Assembly: GCA_964484205.1 (NCBI GenBank)
Contig: CAZAEZ010000011.1
Span: 1-64,000, forward strand
Direction of reading: 5' to 3'
Origin: M3007 sp964484205
Lineage (GTDB): Bacteria; Bacteroidota; Bacteroidia; Chitinophagales; Saprospiraceae
DNA: 64,000 bases
Position numbers and translations under genes: made by a program. Shown here one piece after another: positions 1 to 9,600 of the stretch; positions within the stretch are counted from its first letter, which is position 1; each line of letters opens with the position of its first letter. The notes under the pieces are model-generated. The model was given only the letters and a program-made list of their open reading frames with translations. It had not been told where the DNA came from and made no database searches.

Positions 1-290
1 CGAGGGACTCTAACCCAAACAAATAAACACAAAAACTACTTGCTGCAAGTTTAAGACAAGTTTCGGAGTTCAGGCAAATTTCTCCCCGGAAATTTTAGGT
101 TTTTTTTAAAAGTTCTTTGGAGAACCGGATGTTTTCCAAATAAACCAGCTGCATTTGATCACTTGGCCAAATCTTTTGGCTGAAATTCAAAGGTGAATAC
201 TGCGCTGAAGCGCCCTGTTTTTGCAGGACCGACCGAAAATCTTGTTGCCTGTTCATATCGCTACGTTGGCCGTAGCCCAATCGCACAAAC
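1..290. other. upstream region without a supported gene
   Basis: This AT-richer stretch precedes the acylase gene. The minus strand can be read as a 53-codon frame from an ATG at 257 down to 95, with a hydrophilic, protein-like composition. It has no recognisable domain and no promoter I could see, so I do not call it a gene. No long palindrome of the kind found elsewhere in the window is visible. Confidence 0.4.
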
Positions 291-2744
291 ATGCGTCTCA
301 TCCGATTTTTGGTAGCCCTGCTGCTTACCACGTTGCTCGTCTGGCAGCTGCAAACGCCCCAACAGCTGGGCGACAAAACCCTGCCTGCCCTGGGCCAGTT
401 TTTTAACCCTTTCAGCGGCTTCTGGCAAAACGCCGAACCTGCCAACCCCGGCGCCCGCCTCGCGAAACCGCTGCACATCCCGGGCCTGAAAAAACCGGTA
501 GAGGTCGTTTACGACGACTTGCTGGTGCCGCATATTTTTGCGGAAAACCTGGAAGACGCCCTGATGGCGCAGGGCTACATCACCGCGCAAAACCGGCTGT
601 GGCAAATGGATATCTCCACACGCCAGGCTTCCGGGCGGCTCTCGGAAATCCTGGGCACCCGCACCCTCAACATGGACCGGCTCACCCGGCGCCGGGGCCT
701 GCCCTTCGCTGCTGAAAACGACTGGAAAGCCTGGCAACAGGATCCGGAAACAGCCCGGCGCATGAACGCCTACGCCGCCGGCGTAAATGCCTGGATCGAC
801 CAGCTCACGCCGGCCACCTATCCGCTCGAGTTCAAATTGCTGGGCTACGCGCCCGAACCCTGGTCGCCGTTGAAGTCGGCCCTGGTGATCGAAAGCATGA
901 TCGATGCGTTGAACAGCCGCAACGACGATCTGGCATCCACCAACAGCCTGGCCGCTTTTGGTCGCGACACCTTCGATTACCTCTACCCGCTGTGGAACCC
1001 CAAGCAACAACCCGTCGTGCCCGACACCGGCCAATGGACAGGCATGCAACCCGTTTTCCAACAAGCGAATACAGCGCAAAGCCTGTCTCTGCGTCCCGGA
1101 AAAAACATCCCGGAGCGCACTTTGCCCACCGGCATGCGAAACCTCAACGGCAGCAACAACTGGGCGGTATCCGGCAACCGCACCCAATCGGGTTTCCCTA
1201 TTTTGGCCAACGACACGCACCTGCCGCTCCGCCTGCCGCATACCTGGTTTCAACAACAAATTCATACGCCGGAGCTGAATTGCTACGGCGTGGTAGTACC
1301 CGGCGCGGTAGGCATTGCCATTGGCTTCAATGCGGACATTGCCTGGGGCTTTACCAACGTCAGCCAGGAAGTATCCGACTGGTACCGCATCGACTGGACC
1401 GACGCCGGACGGACGGCCTACCGGGTCGACGGGCAAGTCAAGCAGGCTGAACTGCGCGTGGAAACGATCCGGGTAAAAGGCCAGGCCGATGTGCTGGATA
1501 CCGTCCGCTACACCATGTGGGGCCCCGTCGTGTACGACGATCCCGCCGAGCCGCTTTACAATTGCGCTTACCGGTACTCGACCCATGACGAACCCACACC
1601 GGAAAGCCTGGCCCGGTTTCTGGATATTGCCGGAGGGAAAAATTACGAAGACTACCGCAAAGCCATTCCCGGCCTGGATTGCCTGTCACAAAACGTGGCA
1701 TTCGCAGCGCACAGCGGCGATATTGCCATTACCGTGCAGGGAAAGTTGCCCGTGCGCGCGCGCGAGCAGGGCCGTTTCATCCTCGACGGCAGCAAAAGTG
1801 CCAATGCCTGGCAGGGCTTTGTCCCGAATGCGCAGTTGCCGGCCATGAAAAATCCGTCGCGCGGGTTTGTCTATTCCGCCAACCAGCACTCCACCCCACC
1901 CTCCTACCCTTACTTTTACCTGGGAAACTTCGACGACAGCCGGGGGCGCCGAATCTACGAACGGCTGGCTGCGATGCGGCAAATCACCCCCGACAGCATG
2001 AAAAATTTGCAGTTGGACAATTTCAACTACCTGTCGGCCGATGCCTTGCCGGTATTCCTGCAACTGCTCAACAGGAACGGATTGGATGCGGGCGCCAAAA
2101 AACTGCTGACCGAACTGGAAAACTGGGATGGGCGGTATGAAAAAAATGCTATTGCCCCGGCCTTGTTCGAAATGTGGTACGATTCCGTTTACACCCGAAC
2201 ATGGGACGAAATGGACCAACTACGCCAGGCAAAAACGGATGTGCTGTACCCGGAAACCTGGCGGTTTACGGAAATCCTGCACAGCGACCCCGGCAGTATT
2301 TTCTTTGATCGCCTGGAAACACCCGGGCGCGAGACGGCGCAGGAAATTGTAACCGAAGGCTTTCAGCAAATGGCCCGGCAAGCGCAACAAATGGAACACG
2401 CTGATATGGTTTGGTCCACGTTCAAAGGTTTTGCCATTAAGCACCTGACGCAAATCGAGGCTTTCAGCCGGCTGGATGTCGCCACTTCCGGTACGCGCAA
2501 TGCACCGAATGCCATTGGAAAGGGGCACGGCCCGTCGTTTCGCATGGTGGTATCTATGACCCGCCCGGTGCAAGCCTGGGGTGTTTATCCGGGGGGCCAA
2601 TCGGGCAACCCAGGCAGTCATTATTACGACAACATGGTTGATGCCTGGGCTGCGGGCGATTACTACGAGTTACTTTTCCTTGACCAACCTGCGGCTATCC
2701 CGGCAAACCGGGAACTGGCCCGACAACGCCTTTTACCACAATGA
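291..2744 (+). CDS. penicillin acylase family protein
   Basis: An Ntn-hydrolase of the penicillin acylase family, enzymes that cleave amide bonds in N-acyl substrates such as acyl-homoserine lactones, beta-lactams or acylated peptides. The substrate here cannot be told from sequence. At 817 aa it has the normal length of the single-chain precursor. Residues 5-20 form a hydrophobic signal or anchor, pointing to export. The alpha-chain hallmark VPHIFAENLEDALMAQGY starts near residue 79. The autoprocessing site and nucleophile is Ser288 in NGSNNWAVSG, the first residue of the mature beta chain. The C-terminal part contains GGQSGNPGSHYYDNM, typical of the family. The stop overlaps the next start (ATGA), so the two genes are probably translated together. 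Confidence 0.93.
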   Translation: MRLIRFLVALLLTTLLVWQLQTPQQLGDKTLPALGQFFNPFSGFWQNAEPANPGARLAKPLHIPGLKKPVEVVYDDLLVPHIFAENLEDALMAQGYITAQNRLWQMDISTRQASGRLSEILGTRTLNMDRLTRRRGLPFAAENDWKAWQQDPETARRMNAYAAGVNAWIDQLTPATYPLEFKLLGYAPEPWSPLKSALVIESMIDALNSRNDDLASTNSLAAFGRDTFDYLYPLWNPKQQPVVPDTGQWTGMQPVFQQANTAQSLSLRPGKNIPERTLPTGMRNLNGSNNWAVSGNRTQSGFPILANDTHLPLRLPHTWFQQQIHTPELNCYGVVVPGAVGIAIGFNADIAWGFTNVSQEVSDWYRIDWTDAGRTAYRVDGQVKQAELRVETIRVKGQADVLDTVRYTMWGPVVYDDPAEPLYNCAYRYSTHDEPTPESLARFLDIAGGKNYEDYRKAIPGLDCLSQNVAFAAHSGDIAITVQGKLPVRAREQGRFILDGSKSANAWQGFVPNAQLPAMKNPSRGFVYSANQHSTPPSYPYFYLGNFDDSRGRRIYERLAAMRQITPDSMKNLQLDNFNYLSADALPVFLQLLNRNGLDAGAKKLLTELENWDGRYEKNAIAPALFEMWYDSVYTRTWDEMDQLRQAKTDVLYPETWRFTEILHSDPGSIFFDRLETPGRETAQEIVTEGFQQMARQAQQMEHADMVWSTFKGFAIKHLTQIEAFSRLDVATSGTRNAPNAIGKGHGPSFRMVVSMTRPVQAWGVYPGGQSGNPGSHYYDNMVDAWAAGDYYELLFLDQPAAIPANRELARQRLLPQ

Positions 2745-3106
2745 AAGATTCACTGTTTACAATGCTGTTCATTTTTATGCTGGGCCAGTTTGGCTTTCTT
2801 GGATTGCCGTGGTGGGCGCTGGCACCGATCGCGGCGCTGGCAGGTTGGTTGATCCCAAAAAATGCACTTCAGAGCTTCGCCGCCGGTTTTGTGGGCGGCT
2901 TTTTGCTATGGTTGGCAGCAGCATATTGGCTCGATTCGGCAAACGACGGGCTGCTGGCCGGCAAGATCGGCGCCTTGTTTATGGGATTAAGCAGGTGGCA
3001 AATTTTGTTGCTTACAGGCACGCTCGGCGGACTGGTAGCCGCCCTGGCCTGCCTGACGGGATATTGGGCACGCGGGATTTTTTCTTTTAATGGAAAACCC
3101 GCTTAA
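2741..3106 (+). CDS. small integral membrane protein
   Basis: A 121-aa protein with about four hydrophobic segments (roughly residues 5-20, 24-38, 45-65 and 85-110) and a short polar tail. I do not recognise a named domain. The ATG overlaps the acylase stop codon by 4 nt, so it is almost certainly in the same operon and translationally coupled. A role with the exported acylase is possible but is only inferred from position. An intrinsic terminator lies 135 bp downstream. Confidence 0.75.
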   Translation: MKDSLFTMLFIFMLGQFGFLGLPWWALAPIAALAGWLIPKNALQSFAAGFVGGFLLWLAAAYWLDSANDGLLAGKIGALFMGLSRWQILLLTGTLGGLVAALACLTGYWARGIFSFNGKPA

Positions 3107-3145
3107 AAAAACATCATATAAAATTCGAATTATATTTATAAACAG

Positions 3146-3277
3146 TACATTTGTGCACTGTTAATCCCGGTAAGAATTAAATGCGCTGCGGCGATCAAAG
3201 GAGTCCCGCACACGTTAATCAGCCAATTTTGAAGTATGGAGACATGGGTCATTACGAAATGACTCATGTTTTTTTTT
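3146..3277 (+). ncRNA. candidate small RNA or long 3' UTR
   Basis: A perfect Bacteroidota -7 element (TACATTTG, 3146-3153) is followed about 90 nt later by a strong intrinsic terminator (3242-3277), with no convincing ORF between. This would give a transcript of about 115 nt starting near 3160. No clear -33 TTG is visible, which lowers confidence. The alternative is that the terminator simply ends the acylase operon. It matches no RNA family I can recognise (not SRP RNA, tmRNA or tRNA). Confidence 0.3.
3242..3277 (+). terminator. intrinsic terminator
   Basis: A 12-bp stem (ACATGGGTCATT pairing with AATGACTCATGT, one G-U pair) with the loop ACGA is followed by nine T residues. The T-run lies only on the plus side, so it stops plus-strand transcription from the acylase operon and/or the candidate small RNA before the convergent anmK gene. 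Confidence 0.8.
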
Positions 3278-3297
3278 GCCCGCTCGCCAAGTCGCAC

Positions 3298-4518
3298 TTA
3301 CCCGGGCAACGAAATTTTGCCCATGCCCACCAGTGGAAGCCCACCGAGTTTCGCGCCGTCTTCCACCGTCCCGGCCAGGGTTTCATTGGCCAGAATAGCA
3401 AAAAGTACCGCCTCTTTGGCATCTCCGTCGACGCCCAGCTTGGCAATCGGACTGAATTCCCAGCCAGGCAGTTGTTCTTTCAGATAGCTGATGATCAATG
3501 GATTGTGGGCGCCGCCGCCGCTCAGAAAAACCGCTTTCCGGGCGCTGGTGCGCGGCACCTTGCGAATAGCCTCCACAATGGTATCGGCCGTCAACCGGGT
3601 CAGGGTGGCGATCAAGTCGGCGGCATCGGCGTTTTTCTGCATAGCAAGCGCATCGGCGACCTGCAATCCATGGGTGGTAATGCCGAGCGCCCAGTCCAGG
3701 CTGAACTGTTCCGGCCCGGTTGTGACGGGCGGGTTTAGGGAGAAATAGGGGTGCGCTTTCATCTGGCTCAGCAAATTTTCATCGACCGAACCACTGGTGG
3801 CCAGTTGGGCATCAACGTCGTATGGTTTTCCAAAATACCGTTGCGCAGCTGCATCGAGCAGGGTATTGCCGGGGCCGGTATCGGTTGCAAATACACGGCT
3901 GGAATCGCCATTGCCCGGCAAAAAAGTAAAATTGGCGATACCGCCGATGTTGAGCAAAAAGCGGTCTTCACCCGGTTCGGAGAACAACAAATAATCGCCA
4001 TAAAGCGCCAGGGGAGCGCCCTCGCCCCCGGCAGCCAGGTGTTTTTGCCGGAAATCGCTGAGCGTGACAATGCCCGTCCGAAGCGCCAGATGATCGCCAT
4101 CGCCGATTTGCAAGGTGGCATTGGGATATTGCGGCAGGCCGTGAAATTGACGGGGTGCGTGGAAGACCGTTTGCCCATGGCTGGCAATGGCATCGACCGC
4201 ACCGGGCGCTATGCCCCAGCGCTGCAGCGTTTCGTTGATGATGGCGGCATGCATTTCCGCGACCACTACATTCAGCAGCACCAGTTTTTGGAAATCAACT
4301 GTTTTTTGAGCGAATACCTGGCGGATTTCCTTTTGAAAATGCGCCGAAAAGGGTACCGTTTCAAAATGGGAGATCGCAATTTTGGTTTGAAACCCGGCGC
4401 CGGAAACCCGGCAGAGCGCCAGGTCCAATCCGTCGAGCGAAGTACCCGACATAAGTCCCAAAATCGTTCGGGCCGGTTTCCTGGCGATAGCGGCAAGTTG
4501 TTCAATATGCTTTTTCAT
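3298..4518 (-). CDS. anmK: anhydro-N-acetylmuramic acid kinase
   Basis: AnmK phosphorylates and opens 1,6-anhydro-MurNAc released during cell-wall turnover, giving MurNAc-6-phosphate for recycling in the cytoplasm. The ATP-binding loop LMSGTSLDGLDLAL lies at about residues 22-35. SHGQTVFH and the TDTGPGNTLLDAA motif follow in family order, and a Gly-rich phosphate-binding stretch (LSGGGAHN) lies near the C-terminus. The length of 406 aa is slightly above the usual 370-390 because of an N-terminal extension. It stands alone between two plus-strand genes. pgeF, another murein gene, is 33 kb away in the same window. Confidence 0.96.
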   Translation of the reverse strand: MKKHIEQLAAIARKPARTILGLMSGTSLDGLDLALCRVSGAGFQTKIAISHFETVPFSAHFQKEIRQVFAQKTVDFQKLVLLNVVVAEMHAAIINETLQRWGIAPGAVDAIASHGQTVFHAPRQFHGLPQYPNATLQIGDGDHLALRTGIVTLSDFRQKHLAAGGEGAPLALYGDYLLFSEPGEDRFLLNIGGIANFTFLPGNGDSSRVFATDTGPGNTLLDAAAQRYFGKPYDVDAQLATSGSVDENLLSQMKAHPYFSLNPPVTTGPEQFSLDWALGITTHGLQVADALAMQKNADAADLIATLTRLTADTIVEAIRKVPRTSARKAVFLSGGGAHNPLIISYLKEQLPGWEFSPIAKLGVDGDAKEAVLFAILANETLAGTVEDGAKLGGLPLVGMGKISLPG

Positions 4519-4671
4519 ACGTCTTGTAAAAATAGCCGGGCAGCGGATTTTATTTTCATACCATCTTTCCGTTGTATAGCCGACAATAAGTCGGTAAAAT
4601 CGGATAAAACGCCAAATCGTAATTAACTTTCCGCTCGAAACATAAACTATGAATGAGCAAAACGCCCTCCC

Positions 4672-5526
4672 ATGTCCATTGGAATTTTGCGCCTGACCCT
4701 CCTTTTTTCACTCACATTTACCGGCCTTTCCCTGCTTCGCGGCGGTTGCATCGACAGCCTGCACCTCACCGTCAAACCGGTGCAATGTTACGGTTTGCGC
4801 AACGGGGTTATTGAAATCTCGGAAGTGTTTGGCGGTAAATCGCCGTTCTATTTTTCGCTCGACGGCCAATCGTACAGTACCCGGCCGGTTTTCGACTTGC
4901 TCTGGGCGGGTGAATATGTGCTGTTTGTTCGGGACTCCACCGGCTGCGAACAAAGCTACCCGGTGCTGGTGACGCAACCCGAAGAACTCCGGGTAAAACT
5001 CAGCATTGATGATCCTTCGGTAATTGCCGGCACCTGGGCACAGGTAAATGCCGCGGTTTATCCACCCGATACAAAACTTGTGGACATAAGCTGGCGGCCG
5101 CCGGCCCTGTTCGCCACGCAGTTCCAACTGGTGCAATCTGTCCGGATCATGGAAGATACCGACATCGCTATTGAAATTCGCAATGCCGACGGCTGTATTG
5201 CCCGGGACAACCTGCCGGTAGTGGTGGAGCAAACCAATTTGTATTTCCCGAACGTTTTTGACCCCGGCAGTAACCAGGACAACTATTTCACCCTGCATGC
5301 CGGCGAAGGCGTAGCGCGCATCGTGCAGCTCCAGGTGTTTGACCGGGCCGGCAATCTGGTGTTTGAAAAACGCAATTTTCAGCCCAACGACCCGCAAAGC
5401 GGTTGGAACGGCAAGTGGCAGGGCCGTCAGGCTCCACCGGGTGTGTACCCCTGGGTCGCTCAGGTTGAATTTCTGGACGGTAACCGGAAACGGTTTTCAG
5501 GCGGAGTTACGCTGATCGCCGAATAG
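4672..5526 (+). CDS. SprB-repeat / gliding-motility C-terminal (CHU_C) surface protein
   Basis: A secreted 284-aa protein. An N-terminal signal sequence of about 25 residues ends near Gly-Gly-Cys. It is followed by a SprB-type repeat (about residues 32-105, with VQCYGLRNGVIEIS and GEYVLFVRDSTGC) and a middle beta-rich region. The gliding-motility-associated C-terminal domain spans about 185-284, with FPNVFDP, VFDRAGNLVFE, GWNGKWQG and PPGVYPWVAQVEF. Such domains target proteins to the cell surface through T9SS. It is short for the family and carries only one SprB unit. A near-consensus TAACTTTC lies at 4624-4631. Confidence 0.88.
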   Translation: MSIGILRLTLLFSLTFTGLSLLRGGCIDSLHLTVKPVQCYGLRNGVIEISEVFGGKSPFYFSLDGQSYSTRPVFDLLWAGEYVLFVRDSTGCEQSYPVLVTQPEELRVKLSIDDPSVIAGTWAQVNAAVYPPDTKLVDISWRPPALFATQFQLVQSVRIMEDTDIAIEIRNADGCIARDNLPVVVEQTNLYFPNVFDPGSNQDNYFTLHAGEGVARIVQLQVFDRAGNLVFEKRNFQPNDPQSGWNGKWQGRQAPPGVYPWVAQVEFLDGNRKRFSGGVTLIAE

Positions 5527-5550
5527 CCTTTCGAAACAGCCCGGATTTTT

Positions 5551-6351
5551 TCAATACGCTACTTTCAGCGTTTCGCCTTCCAGGTACTGCGATTTCGACA
5601 ATTTCAAGGTGATCTTTTGCCCTTCCAGGGTTTCTATGACCGATCCGTTGCCCAGCAATTTGTTGTTCTGCAGGGCATCTGCCACGGCATCGTACAATAC
5701 CGCATGCGCTTCCTGCATGCTATGGCTGGATTTTATGATCTCCAGGTCCGGCATGCCAAACTCCGGCAGCCCGTGCGTGTAGGCGCAGCTCGCGCCCTCG
5801 TCGAGAAACATGCCGAAATACACCCAGCAATACACCGGAAACACGACCTGCTCCAGGTTGCGTGCCGCCTGGAGGTAAAATTCCCTGGATTGCAACACCA
5901 ACTGCGCAGGCATGTACACGCCACAACTGTTTGCGTTTTCGAGCACCGCAGCAGCAGTTTTTGTAAAAAGCTGGTACAGATATATCGGCTTGTCGTCGGC
6001 GCCGATCACGGAAATAACAACCTGCGACTGATGGCGCGGCGCTTCCTGGCGTGCCGTTTGCCACATCCAGGCGCCTTCAGCCGCCTGCCTGATCTCAACC
6101 GGCGATGCCGGATAGTCCATGTTCGCCAACATGATGGTCGCATTGGTGGTATACAGCACCAATGTTTTCTCCGCCTGGCGGAAAGAATCGAGGCGGATAT
6201 TCCAGTCTTTTTTTACGGCATTGGCAATGGTTTTAAAATCGGCAGGTTTTTGATCGTTTAGCAGTACGATACCGGAAACGACCTTGTCCTGGGCTTCCAG
6301 ATTTACCGATTGGAGCAGGCTCAGGGTTAACAGCAGAATTGCGTTGCGCAT
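5551..6351 (-). CDS. secreted DUF4261-like protein
   Basis: A 266-aa protein with a cleavable signal peptide (about residues 1-20, ending Leu-Glu-Ala-Gln). The remainder resembles the DUF4261 family: the opening VVSGIVLLNDQKPADF, a MLANMDYPAS segment and a CGVYMP segment in the middle, and the late YWVYFGMFLDEG-like block. The function of the family is unknown. Most relatives I know of are cytoplasmic, so the signal peptide is worth noting. The stop lies 24 bp from the convergent CHU_C gene with no room for a palindrome. Confidence 0.6.
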   Translation of the reverse strand: MRNAILLLTLSLLQSVNLEAQDKVVSGIVLLNDQKPADFKTIANAVKKDWNIRLDSFRQAEKTLVLYTTNATIMLANMDYPASPVEIRQAAEGAWMWQTARQEAPRHQSQVVISVIGADDKPIYLYQLFTKTAAAVLENANSCGVYMPAQLVLQSREFYLQAARNLEQVVFPVYCWVYFGMFLDEGASCAYTHGLPEFGMPDLEIIKSSHSMQEAHAVLYDAVADALQNNKLLGNGSVIETLEGQKITLKLSKSQYLEGETLKVAY

Positions 6352-6377
6352 ATTGCGGTGTGGGTTTAATAATTGGT

Positions 6378-6439
6378 AATGATGAATGATGAATGATAAA
6401 TGATGAGTGATGAATGATAAATGATGAATTCAATTCATC
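6378..6439. repeat. tandem heptamer tract AATGATG with palindromic end
   Basis: Seven consecutive 7-bp units (AATGATG, AATGATG, AATGATA, AATGATG, AGTGATG, AATGATA, AATGATG) run from 6378 to 6426. The last unit continues into a short palindrome, GATGAATT-C-AATTCATC (6423-6439). This looks like one full arm plus a truncated opposite arm of the heptamer-armed palindromes seen elsewhere in the window. It lies upstream of the DUF4261 gene. Confidence 0.85.
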
Positions 6440-6497
6440 TACAGCGGTTTGGGTTGAATCCGCCACTCAAAATTTGGCACTATCTAGAAATGATTTT

Positions 6498-6660
6498 GGA
6501 CAGGGTGAAGCGGATTTTCAGGATTAAATGTTGGCTCATATTCCCGTTTGGCTGAGCGGGTGGGCAAGTGAGGGGGTGACTGCGAGTCACCCCCTCACTA
6601 TCAGCCCGAAGGGAGCATGAGCCAAAATGTTTTCATCTGAAAATCCGCTTCATCCTGTCC
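6498..6660. repeat. nested inverted repeat with GACT-GCG-AGTC apex
   Basis: The outer arms 6498-6539 and 6617-6660 pair over about 40 bp with small gaps (GGACAGG.TGAAGCGGATTTTCAG and TTGGCTCAT blocks). At the centre is a perfect 15-bp hairpin (6567-6581 with 6585-6599) whose apex is GACT-GCG-AGTC. Between them, TTCCCGTTTGG matches the right flank of the hairpin at 37257, so the two are related copies. The element lies just downstream of the stop of the giant CHU_C gene (minus strand) and may end its transcript. Confidence 0.85.
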
Positions 6661-6671
6661 AACAAAAAAAA

Positions 6672-9600
6672 TCAGCGCAGCAAAGTCACATCCCCTTTGA
6701 ATGTTTCTTCGTCGCCGTTGGCAAAACGCACCGTAACGTAAAAAACGTATACATCACTGGGTGCATCTTTTCCGTCCACGGTGCCGTCCCAGGTAGTTTG
6801 CGTGCCGCTGGCTTCAAAAACTTTTTGCCCCCAGCGGCTGAACACCCGGAATTCGAGTATTTCCAACTCGCCGCCAAAAGTTTGAATGCCGCCAAAATCG
6901 TCGTTATGGCCGTCATTATCCGGCGTAAACGCATTTGGAAAAACAATACAACGGCGCACCATCTGCTCCACCGGCCCGAACGTTGCCGTGCAGCCATCGG
7001 CATTGGTTGCGATAACGGAGTACGTCACCGTTACCGGTTCGACATCGCCGGGCGGGGCAATCACCAGTGAATCCAGCACGGCGCCCGGAATTTCCGCGCC
7101 GTTTTCAAACCAGGCAAAGGTCACATTCGACGGCGTGGCATAGGCATGGAGCCGGATCAGGGCGCCTTCGCAAATGATTGTTTCCTGCGGGTCGATCGTC
7201 AGGGAATCCAACCGGACGCCCGGCACCACAGTCACCGGCACCGCATCGGCCACGGTGCAATTGGGTTGAAATTCCAGAATGGCGGTATAGGTTGTACTCA
7301 ATGCCGGCGTGACGGTTATGCTGGGCCCTGTACCGGGTCCGGGCAACCAAACAATGGTTCCCGGGGTACCTGTTGTGGTAGCGGTGAGCGTCACCGGGCT
7401 GCCCTGGCACACCGTCTGCCCGGCGCCGGCATCGATCGTGGCGCTGTTCACCGTCACCGTCACGGTGCCCTGGTTGGTGCATTGCTGCCCCTGGGCAAAA
7501 ACGCTGTAGGTGGTTGTCGCTTCCGGGAAAACCGTCGCTGCCGCCATGCCGGCATCCAAAATCGAGGCCGGGTCGCCAGGCGCCACCACCGTCCAGGTAT
7601 ACATGTCCTGCGGGTTGGTCGGAATGTTGTTCAGCACGACGCTATCGCCCCGGCAAATCGTTTTTGGCGACAAATCCAGCGCCGGCAACGGCAACACCGT
7701 CACAGTCACACTGGTTGGCATCGGGCAATCGGCATCCGGGGTATTGACCATAAATGTGGTCGTTTGCACCGGACTCGCCGTCGGGGTTTTGCACATGGTG
7801 CAACTCAGTGCCCCGGAAGGGTCTTCCCATTCCACGGCCTGATCGGGATTGACGGTCACCGATAACTGAGCCGACTCCCCCGGGCAAATGGCCGGCGGGT
7901 TGGCGGTGGCAACGATGACCGGCGGAACACCCACCGGCACAAAAACCGCTGAAGTATCGGTACAGGCGTGGTTGTCGGTGATACGCCGGAAGGTGTTGGT
8001 AACCGTTGCATTGATCACCATATTCCAGTTTTCCACCGGGGTCAACTGACCGCCGAATGGTTCCCAATGTTGCACCATACCGGGAAAGCCGGCCGGTTCA
8101 TAAATTTGGGAAAGCAGGTAGATCGTATCGCCCGGGCAGTAGATTTCTTTTTCCGGTTGTTTCACAATAGCCAGGTCGGGCAACGAATCCACCCGGATAT
8201 GCACCGAGTCGTACACCAGGCAACCATTGATGTTGTACGTAGCCAAAACGGTAATGGATTCATCGGGTACCGTGGCGACCGTCGGGCCGCTGGTTGGGTT
8301 TACATAAAAACCGGGTTGCCAGTTGACAACTGCGCCGGGCGGATTGGCGTCGGCATGGAGCACGACGGTGTCACCCAAACAAATTTCCAGGTTTTCATCG
8401 CCTAAAATATTGACGTCGGCGGGTGTGATATTCAGTGTTACGGTGGCTGTTTGGGTGCAGTAGCCGTTGGCGCTTGTGGCCGTGAGGGTATACACCGTTG
8501 TCTGGTCCGGCGTGGCAAACGGCCCCGAACTGGTGGAGTCGCTCAAGCCGGTTGGCGGCGACCAGAGGTACTGGCTGCTGCCCTGGATTTCCGAAGCAAG
8601 TTGGTAGGGGAAATTTTGACAAACGGTAGTATCCAGCGCCGGGATTTCAGGGAAAAACAGCGTGTCGACCTGCACGGTGATATCATCGAATACGGCCGGG
8701 CAACCGGGCACCTGCAGGCTAGCGGTGTAGGTGGTTGTCAACAACGGATATGCCAACGGGTTGGCGCTGTTGGCGTCGCTGAGTTTTGTTTTCGGCGTCC
8801 ACAACACCCCTTGCAAACCGGCATTGGTAATCGCATGCAATTGCAGGGTATCGCCCTGGCAAATATTCGGCGCAGCATCGGAAGTGATCATCAGCGTTGG
8901 CGTGCTGATAATTTTTACGAACACAGTGGCCGTGTCGGAACAATTCCCGATTGAGCCGATTACCTGCAGCATGACATCCTGGCTGGGGGTAATCGTCGGA
9001 TTGGGCACATTCGGGTCGCTGACCGCCAGTGTAGGTGTCCAAACGTAATTCAACGCGCCGGCAGCCTCCAGTTGAGCGGTTCCGCCCTGGCAAACGTACA
9101 CCGTATCGGCGCCGCCGTTGACAAGCACTTCGGCCTCATCGCGCAATTCAATGGTCAGGGTTTGAAAAACCACGGAGCCGCAGCCAAAATCGTTGGACAG
9201 GCTGATCGTAATGGTCTCCACGCCTTCCACGTCCGAATCAAGCAAGGGAATTATGGGAAACGTCAGCACCGAGTCGCCGGGCTGAAAGGTGATCACCGGT
9301 GGAATATTCAGCAGGTAATCCGTTCCCGGGGTAGCCGAGCCGCCAACGGTAACCGTGTAGCTTACCGGGTTGGGTTTGATTTGGCTCAGACTGATGATGA
9401 GTTGGTCCTGATCGCCGGTGCAGTTTTCAATAAAATAATCGAGCCCGCTGGCAAATTCCACGGCCAGATTGGGCGCGCCGCCCCGCACTTCGGAAATAAA
9501 AACACCGGAATCATACAGCGGGTCGAAGCGGTCGGCTACCGCCAGTTTGAGGTGGTAGGTATTGCAGGGGATAACGCCAACCCGGGCGGTGAGGCTTTTT

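Noticed and set aside
95..257. 53-codon minus-strand frame upstream of the acylase gene with protein-like composition
   Set aside because: No domain, promoter or coupling supports it, and it is short enough to occur by chance.
3146..3277. tRNA, SRP RNA or tmRNA in the acylase-anmK gap
   Set aside because: No cloverleaf, no GTTCGAATC-type arm and no SRP tetraloop pattern is visible.
3181..3738. Plus-strand frame starting in the anmK downstream region
   Set aside because: It runs antisense through anmK, whose protein is clearly conserved, and contains the terminator hairpin at its start.
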